Shown here: positions 41,139-47,136 of the stretch, one piece after another
Layout: the number at the start of each line of letters is the position of its first letter
Position numbering within the stretch: the first letter of the stretch is position 1
Assembly: GCA_002477825.1 (NCBI GenBank)
Contig: DLKT01000009.1
Span: forward strand, 1-47,136
Direction of reading: 5' to 3'
Source: Caryophanales bacterium UBA7581
Lineage (GTDB): Bacteria; Bacillota_I; Bacilli_A; RFN20; CAG-826
Length of the DNA: 47,136 nt
Program-made: the position numbers and the translations under genes
Notes under the pieces: generated by a model
What the model was told of the DNA's origin: nothing
Seen by the model: the letters and a program-made list of their open reading frames with translations, nothing else
Databases searched by the model: none

Positions 41139-42419
41139 ATGAAAAATTTACGTAAAGTCCTTACGATGGGAGGATTTTTATTCGCCATCGGAGCACTTCT
41201 TTTCCCAAACAATATGAAAACGGAAACAAAAGAAGATACTCATGAACATTCTAAAATTATTAGAAGAGCAGATGACACATGTGAACATGAACAAAAAAGT
41301 GGAACCTATATTGAAACTTTAGAACCAACATGTTCTAGAGAAGGAACTGCAATATATCGCTGCTCCAAATGTGATCAAAACGTTACTGTTACTTTAGCCA
41401 AAAATCCTTCTAACCATACAAATGGAGAATATGAAAACGGAACGTGGAAATGCTGCGGCTTAACCGAAAGTTTCGTTAGAACCATGGATGGCTGGAATTC
41501 CAATATTTATCATATGGATATGGATGGCACCAAGTCATGGGCAGCTGAAGTTAATTTAAAAAACGAAAGACTTACCGATGAATCAAAAGGAAATAATGCT
41601 TTAAGTTTCGTTGCAGAAGTTTTTACTTATGAAAAAGATTCTTGCGGAATTAATGATGCTGGTACAGGCACTTGGGATTCTCGTGCTTGGAATAAAGGTG
41701 GCTGGACCTTCAGATCAGACTGGTGGGGCTGGGGCTACTGGAACGATGATGGTAGAGGTGTTTACGATCACTTTGGTGGCGATAGCATTTGGACCGATCA
41801 ATTTGTAAAGCCATCCGAAAATATGGATGTTAACATGGTGGTAAAATTCAATGCGGATATCGGAAGATTATCCATTCGTTTACAATATCACTCCAACATG
41901 TCTGACTATGCAAATATTGCTGATAAAACCATGATTTATTACGCACGTGATATTACTTATCGTGGTGGAATGCGTTTCAGCTTTGGCGCTGAAAAAGCAA
42001 GAGTTACAGTTAATTCTATTAAAGTCTTAAACGATTCTGAATTAAAAACCATGCAATTCGCTGAAGATTGGATGTATATGCGTAGAAATGGCGGAAACTC
42101 CATTTGTGGTTATTTAACTGGTACTAATTATAGTACGTTAAGTGACTTAGTTACTCGTTATACTGCTATGACAAGTGAAGAACAAACACGCACCAATTCC
42201 CTTCTTTGGAATGAACCATGTGATTTAGCTACCACAATTGCTTATATTCAATCTTATTTAGCAATTAAAGGCGCACCAGCAGAATCTTCCTTAGCGAATG
42301 GAAACTATGCGGTATTAACTTCAAATAGCAGTACCTACTTAGTTATCTTCATTTCTTTAGTCGGCGTACTTGCCATTGCTGGTTATTATTTCTTAAATAA
42401 AAAAAGAGTTTTAAAATAA
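41139..42419 (+). CDS. Secreted, membrane-anchored Trp-rich protein of unknown function
   Basis: 426 aa exported protein. Signal peptide (about 1-30), then a Cys/His segment with CEHE, TCSREG, YRCSKC and KCCG (about 48-112), a zinc-ribbon-like pattern also seen in surface repeat domains. The central part is Trp/Gly-rich (WNKGGWTFRSDWWGWGYWND, about 185-205), then a beta-sheet region (VNMVVKFNADIGRLSIRLQYH ... GGMRFSFGAEKARVTVNSIKVL) like a concanavalin/jelly-roll or LamG-type carbohydrate-binding domain (pattern-based guess). The C-terminal TM helix (about 400-420) is followed by NKKRVLK, a stop-transfer anchor with no LPXTG. SD GGGGAGG is strong. Monocistronic. Confidence 0.78.
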   Translation: MKNLRKVLTMGGFLFAIGALLFPNNMKTETKEDTHEHSKIIRRADDTCEHEQKSGTYIETLEPTCSREGTAIYRCSKCDQNVTVTLAKNPSNHTNGEYENGTWKCCGLTESFVRTMDGWNSNIYHMDMDGTKSWAAEVNLKNERLTDESKGNNALSFVAEVFTYEKDSCGINDAGTGTWDSRAWNKGGWTFRSDWWGWGYWNDDGRGVYDHFGGDSIWTDQFVKPSENMDVNMVVKFNADIGRLSIRLQYHSNMSDYANIADKTMIYYARDITYRGGMRFSFGAEKARVTVNSIKVLNDSELKTMQFAEDWMYMRRNGGNSICGYLTGTNYSTLSDLVTRYTAMTSEEQTRTNSLLWNEPCDLATTIAYIQSYLAIKGAPAESSLANGNYAVLTSNSSTYLVIFISLVGVLAIAGYYFLNKKRVLK

Positions 42420-42440
42420 TTAAAGAAAATAAATAAAAAG

Positions 42441-42483
42441 AGAAGGAACCTCGACCCTTTATAAGGAAATTCCTTCTTTTTTT
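42441..42483 (+). terminator. Intrinsic terminator after Trp-rich protein
   Basis: AGAAGGAA (42441-42448) / TTCCTTCT (42470-42477), 21-nt loop, T-tract 42477-42483. Confidence 0.8.
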
Positions 42484-42487
42484 ATGC

Positions 42488-42516
42488 TTGAAAAAGTAAA
42501 AAAAGTAAACTATAAA
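42488..42516 (+). promoter_or_regulatory. Candidate upstream promoter before the str operon
   Basis: TTGAAA (42488-42493), 17-bp spacer, TATAAA (42511-42516). The sequence downstream (42541-42573) can fold two mutually exclusive hairpins. Confidence 0.5.
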
Positions 42517-42540
42517 AACTATGTTTTTCTTTATCTCTCA

Positions 42541-42573
42541 TTAGCCTTGGCTAAGTCGGTGCGAAGGCTTTTC
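42541..42573 (+). other. Mutually exclusive hairpins, possible small RNA or attenuator
   Basis: TTAGCC (42541-42546) / GGCTAA (42549-42554) is a tight hairpin. AGCCTT (42543-42548) / AAGGCT (42564-42569) overlaps it and is followed by TTTTC, a weak terminator. Both cannot form at once. Confidence 0.4.
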
Positions 42574-42605
42574 AAATATTTAATAAGAAAAAAATAAAAA
42601 AACTC

Positions 42606-42634
42606 TTGACGCTAGAAAATAGTTAATATACAAT
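42606..42634 (+). promoter_or_regulatory. Main promoter of the str operon
   Basis: TTGACG (42606-42611), 17-bp spacer, TACAAT (42629-42634). Start near 42641. Confidence 0.88.
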
Positions 42635-42640
42635 ACAAGA

Positions 42641-42761
42641 GCGTTTGTACGCATACGCGTGATGCCCACACTTTGGGCCTTATTTTATGAGGGGTATTGA
42701 TACACCCGGTATTGTGTGCGTACGATCTGACATTTATCGTCTCTTGAAAGGAGGACAAATC
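42641..42761 (+). promoter_or_regulatory. Structured rpsL leader, possible ribosomal-protein autoregulation
   Basis: About 120 nt leader. Long closing stem 42645-42657 / 42713-42725 (13 bp, including GTACGCA/TGCGTAC and G-U pairs). Inside it lie GCCCA/TGGGC (42664-42678) and a smaller GGGT/ACCC hairpin (42692-42707), making a multi-branch junction before the SD AAAGGAGG. Start upstream at ATG 42687 is rejected because it lies in this RNA and has no SD. Confidence 0.55.
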
Positions 42762-43181
42762 ATGCCAACAATCAACCAATTAGTCCGTAATGGACGTGTA
42801 AAGAGTGTTTTCAAATCCAAAGCACCAGCTTTGAATAGAAGATGGAACTCTCTTGCCAAAAAAGAAACCGTTCAAAATGCAGCTCAAAAGCGTGGTGTTT
42901 GCACCCGTGTCGGTACAATGACACCTAAGAAACCAAACTCTGCTTTAAGAAAATACGCTCGTGTACGTCTTTCTAATGGTTATGAAGTTACCGCTTATAT
43001 CGGTGGTGAAGGACACAACTTACAAGAGCACTCCACAGTTATGATTCGTGGAGGCCGTGTAAAGGATTTACCAGGTGTTCGTTACCATATTATCCGTGGA
43101 ACTCTTGACTGCGCTGGAATTGACAAACGTAGACAAGGCCGCTCTCAATACGGTACCAAAAAACCAAAAGCCGCTAAATAA
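42762..43181 (+). CDS. rpsL: 30S ribosomal protein S12
   Basis: 139 aa, full length. Family signature TPKKPNSALRKYARVRLSNG with the lysine at the streptomycin-binding loop unchanged (a KP...K pattern typical of drug-sensitive S12), and PGVRYHIIRGTLDCAG near the C-terminus. S12 sits at the decoding centre. Start at 42762 is chosen from SD GGAGG 7 bases upstream and the universally conserved MPTINQLVR N-terminus. First gene of the str operon with a structured leader. Confidence 0.98.
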   Translation: MPTINQLVRNGRVKSVFKSKAPALNRRWNSLAKKETVQNAAQKRGVCTRVGTMTPKKPNSALRKYARVRLSNGYEVTAYIGGEGHNLQEHSTVMIRGGRVKDLPGVRYHIIRGTLDCAGIDKRRQGRSQYGTKKPKAAK

Positions 43182-43234
43182 TTTGAGATTACGAGAAGTA
43201 TATATCCAATAATAAAAGGGAAGGAGGAAAATAT

Positions 43235-43705
43235 ATGCCACGTAAAGGAAGCGTTGCCAAACGCGATGTGTTACCAGATCCAATTTACAATTCAAAGCTT
43301 GTAACACGTTTAATTAATAAGATTATGATTGATGGTAAAAGAGGCACAGCCCAAACCATCTTATACAGAGCCTTTGCTAAGATCGAAGCCAAAACTGGTA
43401 AACCAGCCATGGACGTATTTGCAACCGCTATTAATAACATTATGCCAGAACACGAATTAAAAGTTCGTCGTATTGGTGCTGCTAACTACCAAGTCCCAGT
43501 TGAGGTCTCTCCAGAAAGAAAAGTAACCTTAGGACTTCGTTGGTTAGTTAACTACGCTCGTTTAAGAAGCGAAAAGACTATGGAAGACAAACTCGCTGGT
43601 GAAATTATCGATGCCGCTAACGGCACAGGCGCATCAGTGAAGAAACGTGATGATACGCATAAAATGGCAGAAGCTAACAAAGCTTATGCACATTATCGTT
43701 GGTAA
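43235..43705 (+). CDS. rpsG: 30S ribosomal protein S7
   Basis: 156 aa, the typical length. Starts MPRKGSVAKRDVLPDP and contains the conserved KRGTAQTILYRAF and EVSPERKVTLGLRWLVNYAR segments. S7 nucleates assembly of the 30S head and contacts the E-site; in enteric bacteria it also represses its own operon. SD GAAGGAGG. 53 bases after rpsL and 18 before fusA. Confidence 0.98.
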   Translation: MPRKGSVAKRDVLPDPIYNSKLVTRLINKIMIDGKRGTAQTILYRAFAKIEAKTGKPAMDVFATAINNIMPEHELKVRRIGAANYQVPVEVSPERKVTLGLRWLVNYARLRSEKTMEDKLAGEIIDAANGTGASVKKRDDTHKMAEANKAYAHYRW

Positions 43706-43723
43706 GCCTGAGAGGAGATTTTT

Positions 43724-45802
43724 ATGGCTCGTAAATATGACTTACATGAAACTCGTAATATCGGCGTAATGGCCCATATTGATGCGGGTAAAACTACAAC
43801 TACTGAACGTATCTTGTTCTACACCGGTAAAATTTACAAAATCGGTGAAGTCCACGATGGTGGTGCCACCATGGACTGGATGGTCCAAGAACAAGAACGT
43901 GGTATCACCATTACCTCCGCTGCTACAACGGCAGAATGGAAGGGACATCGTATTAACATTATCGACACTCCAGGGCACGTCGACTTCACTGTAGAAGTTG
44001 AACGTTCTCTCCGTGTTCTTGATGGTGCTATTACCGTTCTTGATGGTAAAAATGGTGTTGAACCACAAACCGAAACCGTTTGGAGACAAGGATCCAAATA
44101 TGGAGTTCCTCGTATCGTCTTCGTTAACAAATTAGACGCTATTGGTGCTGACTTCGAAATGTGTGTGGAAACATTACACTCTCGTTTAGCCGCCAATGCC
44201 GCTCCTGTTCAATACCCAATCGGTCTTGAATCCCGCCTCAAAGGCGTTATCGATATCGTTGAAATGAAAGCTTGGGAATATAGTGATGATAAGACAGTTC
44301 CACCTGTTGAAGTCCCAATCCCAGAAGAATATAAAGACAAAGTAGAGACGCTCCGTATGGAACTTCTTGAAAAGTTAGCTGCTTTCAATGATGACTTAAT
44401 GATGAAAGTATTAGAAGGCGAAGAACCAACAATTGAAGAAATTAAAGCCACCATTCGTAAGGCCGTTTTAACTGGTGAATTCTTCCCAGTATTCTGCGGT
44501 TCTGCTTATAAGAATAAAGGTATTCAATTACTTCTTGATGGTGTCGTGGACTACTTACCAAGCCCATTAGATATTCCACCAACTGTTGGTACATTACCAG
44601 ATGGCACACAACACGCTTGTGTTCCTGATGATAATGCTCCTTTAGCCGCTTTAGCTTTCAAAATTGCTACGGACCCATTCGTTGGTCGTTTAGCATTCTT
44701 CCGTGTTTATACCGGTACTGCTAAATCTGGTTCTTACGTTTTAAATTCCACCAAAGGTGTAAAAGAACGTTTTGCCCGTTTAGTTTACATGCACTCCAAT
44801 CACCGTCAAGAAGCTGAAGAAGTACCTGCTGGTGATATCGCTGCTGCAATCGGTTTAAAAAATACCACAACTGGTGATACTTTATGTGATGAGAAATTCC
44901 CAATCGTTCTTGAAAAGATGGAATTCCCAGAACCAGTTATTGAAGAAGCTATTGAACCTAAGACCAAAGCTGATCAAGATAAGATGACTGCGGCCTTAAT
45001 TAAATTAGCTGAAGAAGACCCAACCTTCCGTGTTCATACCAATAATGAAACCGGACAAACGATTATCGCTGGTGTCGGTGAATTACACCTTGACATTATC
45101 GTTGACCGTTTAAAGAGAGAATTCAATGTCCAATGTAACGTGGGTGCCCCACAAGTTGGATATCGTGAAACGATTCGTAAAACTGCTGAATGTGAAGGTA
45201 AATACATTAAGCAATCTGGTGGTCGTGGTCAATATGGTCACGTTTGGATTCGCTTTGAACCGAACCCAGATAAAGGATTCGAATTCGTCGACGCTATCGT
45301 CGGTGGTTCCGTCCCACGTGAATACATTAAGCCAACCCAAGATGGTTTAAAAGATGCCTTAGATCGTGGTTTAGTTGCTGGATTCCCAGTCGTTGATATT
45401 AAAGCTACCTTATTTGATGGTTCTTATCACGATGTCGACTCCTCTGAAGCCGCTTATAAAATTGCTGCTTCTATGGCTTTAAAAGAAGCGGCTAAGAAAT
45501 GCGATCCTGTCATTCTTGAACCAATTATGAAGATTGAAGTCACTGTCCCAGAACAATACTATGGTGATGTCGTTGGTGATATTGCTAGACGTCGTGGACA
45601 AATGACTGGTGAATCTCAAAGAGGTAATGCCAAAATTATCGAAGCTGAAGTACCACTCGCTGAAATGTTTGGTTACGTTACCGACCTTCGTTCCTTCACA
45701 CAAGGTAGAGGCAACTACACCATGCAATTCGATCACTTTGGTGAATGCCCACGCTTCATTGCTGATGAAATCATTAAAAAATCCGGCATGAGCAATCGAT
45801 AG
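43724..45802 (+). CDS. fusA: Translation elongation factor G
   Basis: 692 aa GTPase. P-loop AHIDAGKTT (about 17-25), RGITITSAATT switch I, DTPGHVDF switch II, NKLDAIGAD for guanine, then domains II-V including the conserved HSNHRQEAEE and GRGQYGHVWI parts. Drives tRNA-mRNA translocation. The length matches bacterial EF-G1 and no key motif is missing. SD GAGAGGAG close to ATG. A separate promoter for tuf lies in the 74-base gap after it. Confidence 0.98.
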   Translation: MARKYDLHETRNIGVMAHIDAGKTTTTERILFYTGKIYKIGEVHDGGATMDWMVQEQERGITITSAATTAEWKGHRINIIDTPGHVDFTVEVERSLRVLDGAITVLDGKNGVEPQTETVWRQGSKYGVPRIVFVNKLDAIGADFEMCVETLHSRLAANAAPVQYPIGLESRLKGVIDIVEMKAWEYSDDKTVPPVEVPIPEEYKDKVETLRMELLEKLAAFNDDLMMKVLEGEEPTIEEIKATIRKAVLTGEFFPVFCGSAYKNKGIQLLLDGVVDYLPSPLDIPPTVGTLPDGTQHACVPDDNAPLAALAFKIATDPFVGRLAFFRVYTGTAKSGSYVLNSTKGVKERFARLVYMHSNHRQEAEEVPAGDIAAAIGLKNTTTGDTLCDEKFPIVLEKMEFPEPVIEEAIEPKTKADQDKMTAALIKLAEEDPTFRVHTNNETGQTIIAGVGELHLDIIVDRLKREFNVQCNVGAPQVGYRETIRKTAECEGKYIKQSGGRGQYGHVWIRFEPNPDKGFEFVDAIVGGSVPREYIKPTQDGLKDALDRGLVAGFPVVDIKATLFDGSYHDVDSSEAAYKIAASMALKEAAKKCDPVILEPIMKIEVTVPEQYYGDVVGDIARRRGQMTGESQRGNAKIIEAEVPLAEMFGYVTDLRSFTQGRGNYTMQFDHFGECPRFIADEIIKKSGMSNR

Positions 45803-45823
45803 ATATTGATTTTATTATCAATT

Positions 45824-45832
45824 TGCTATAAT
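45824..45832 (+). promoter_or_regulatory. Internal promoter for tuf
   Basis: TGC followed by perfect TATAAT (45827-45832), extended -10. A TTGATT -35 lies at 45806-45811 with a short 15-bp spacer. An ATTGAT/ATCAAT inverted repeat overlaps it (45805-45822). Confidence 0.7.
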
Positions 45833-45876
45833 ATGAATTCGTTGAATAACATTTAAAAAAGGAGGAAATTCAAACA

Positions 45877-47061
45877 ATGGCAAAAGAAAAATTTGATAGA
45901 AGTAAAACGCACGTTAACATTGGTACCATCGGACACGTTGACCATGGTAAAACCACTTTAACTGCAGCCATCACCAATGTTCTTGCAAAACAAGGTGGTG
46001 CAAAGGCTACCGCTTACGACCAAATCGACGCGGCACCTGAAGAAAAGGCTCGTGGTATTACAATTAATACCGCTCACATCGAGTACACAACCGCAAAACG
46101 TCACTATGCACACGTCGACTGCCCAGGGCACGCTGACTATGTTAAAAACATGATTACTGGTGCAGCCCAAATGGATGGTGCTATTCTTGTAGTAGCAGCT
46201 ACCGATGGTGTTATGCCACAAACTCGTGAACACATCTTACTTGCACGTCAAGTCGGTGTTCCTTACATCGTCGTCTTCTTAAATAAGACTGACCTTGTTG
46301 ATGACCCAGAATTAATCGACTTAGTCGAAATGGACGTCCGTGACTTATTAAGCTCTTACGGATTCCCAGGAGACGAAGTTCCTGTGATTCGTGGTTCTGC
46401 TCGTTTAGCCCTTGATGGCGATCCAGAAGCAGAAAAAGCAATCCTTGAATTAATGGATGCTGTTGATAGCTATATTCCAGATCCAGTTCGTAGCAATGAC
46501 AAACCATTCTTACTCCCAATCGAAGACGTTATGACCATTTCTGGTCGTGGTACCGTCGTTACTGGTAGAGTTGAACGTGGTATGTTAAAGCTCGGTGACG
46601 AAGTTGAAATCGTTGGTATCAAACCAACCAAGAAATCCGTCGTTACTGGTATTGAAATGTTCCGTAAATCCCTTGATTATGCGGAAGCAGGCGATAACGC
46701 TGGTGTTCTTTTAAGAGGTGTCAACCGTGACGAAGTCGTCCGTGGACAAGTCTTAGCAAAACCAGGCTCCGTTACCCCACACACCAAATTCACAGCTTCT
46801 GTGTACGTTTTAACCAAAGAAGAAGGTGGACGTCATACTTCCTTCCGTTCGAACTATCGTCCTCAATTCTACTTCCGTACCACCGATATTACTGGTGTAG
46901 TTACTTTACCAGAAGGTATCGAAGTTGTTATGCCAGGTGACAACGTTGAATTCACCGTTGAATTAATTCACCCAGTCGCAATTGAAAAAGGTACCAAATT
47001 CTCCATCCGTGAAGGTGGACGTACCGTTGGTGCAGGTACCGTTAACGAAATTATTAAGTAA
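45877..47061 (+). CDS. tuf: Translation elongation factor Tu
   Basis: 394 aa, full length. GHVDHGKTTL (G1), RGITINTAHIEY (switch I), DCPGHADY (G3), FLNKTDLVDD (NKxD with Thr in place of the more usual Cys), and the three-domain body ending KFSIREGGRTVGAGTVNEI. Delivers aminoacyl-tRNA to the ribosome. SD AAAGGAGG. Last gene of the str operon with an own promoter and a strong terminator, so it can be expressed above the other three. Codons ending in C and A reflect the high-expression bias also seen in fusA and rpsG. Confidence 0.98.
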   Translation: MAKEKFDRSKTHVNIGTIGHVDHGKTTLTAAITNVLAKQGGAKATAYDQIDAAPEEKARGITINTAHIEYTTAKRHYAHVDCPGHADYVKNMITGAAQMDGAILVVAATDGVMPQTREHILLARQVGVPYIVVFLNKTDLVDDPELIDLVEMDVRDLLSSYGFPGDEVPVIRGSARLALDGDPEAEKAILELMDAVDSYIPDPVRSNDKPFLLPIEDVMTISGRGTVVTGRVERGMLKLGDEVEIVGIKPTKKSVVTGIEMFRKSLDYAEAGDNAGVLLRGVNRDEVVRGQVLAKPGSVTPHTKFTASVYVLTKEEGGRHTSFRSNYRPQFYFRTTDITGVVTLPEGIEVVMPGDNVEFTVELIHPVAIEKGTKFSIREGGRTVGAGTVNEIIK

Positions 47062-47082
47062 TTTTGTCAACTAACTAAAAAT

Positions 47083-47114
47083 GAGTGATAGGTTTTTCCT
47101 ATCACTCTTTTTTT
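47083..47114 (+). terminator. Intrinsic terminator of the str operon
   Basis: Perfect 10-bp stem GAGTGATAGG (47083-47092) / CCTATCACTC (47098-47107), 5-nt loop, seven T. Confidence 0.95.
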
Positions 47115-47136
47115 CGTTAACTAGGAAATTGTATTT

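Noticed and set aside
42687..42761. 25-residue N-terminal extension of rpsL
   Set aside because: It lies in the structured leader, has no SD, and S12 is universally started at MPTINQLVR-like sequence.
43742..44196. Minus-strand frames of 115 and 120 aa inside fusA
   Set aside because: fusA is a highly conserved gene on the other strand; these are codon-bias shadows.

Overview
The window is a low-GC Firmicutes-type chromosome segment. Genes are closely packed, Shine-Dalgarno (SD) sites are strong, and intrinsic terminators are T-rich. TGA is used as a stop (for example at 9832-9834 and 34403-34405) and TGG encodes Trp, so the standard bacterial code applies and this is not a Mycoplasma-type code. 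The tandem Big_2/Big_3 secreted nucleases, the very high density of Ser/Thr-rich lipoproteins, the PerR-like regulator next to a reverse rubrerythrin, QueT and DUF1538 suggest an anaerobic, probably gut-associated member of the Bacilli/Erysipelotrichia/Acholeplasma neighbourhood. That placement is inference. No mobile element, CRISPR array, tRNA or rRNA was seen.

Layout. (a) 1-6.8 kb: two tandem secreted endonuclease I family proteins sharing a Cys-containing C-terminal anchor signal, then a beta-helical carbohydrate-binding lipoprotein. (b) 6.8-12.9 kb: a coupled MFS transporter / GH2 glycosidase / DNA-deoxyinosine glycosylase operon, a convergent CPA2 antiporter, and an HI0933-family flavoprotein. 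(c) 12.9-29.2 kb: a surface-protein region with eight predicted lipoproteins. Three are in a plus-strand operon behind a long leader (the middle one an M6-type metalloprotease). One is coupled to a GNAT acetyltransferase. Four are in a minus-strand operon. A cytidine deaminase sits between the groups. (d) 29.4-31.6 kb: a membrane-anchored propeller-like protein, divergent from a Fur/PerR-type regulator and reverse rubrerythrin with a Fur-type operator over the promoter. (e) 31.6-37.2 kb: an ATP-grasp ligase, QueT under a preQ1-I riboswitch, two zinc-ribbon TM2 proteins plus a YcxB-like protein, MgtE under an M-box riboswitch, and an RluA-type pseudouridine synthase. (f) 37.2-42.5 kb: a DUF1538 membrane protein with two PII-like proteins and a GT-C glycosyltransferase, then a secreted membrane-anchored protein behind a palindromic operator-like region. 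(g) 42.5-47.1 kb: the str operon rpsL-rpsG-fusA-tuf with a structured leader, an extra tuf promoter and a strong terminator.

How the parts fit. Regions a and c look like a surface programme for capturing polymers (DNA, polysaccharide, protein) in an anaerobe. Regions d-f carry metal, queuosine-precursor and oxidative-stress control, mostly through cis-acting RNA or operator elements readable in the sequence. The least explained parts are the lipoprotein operons, the Cys-type C-terminal signal, the DUF1538/PII/PII unit, the operator-like palindromes before 41139, and the structured rpsL leader. Where a distal start codon has no properly placed SD, the SD-supported internal start was chosen (3, 10, 16, 28, 31 and 34 kb genes, and rpsL).
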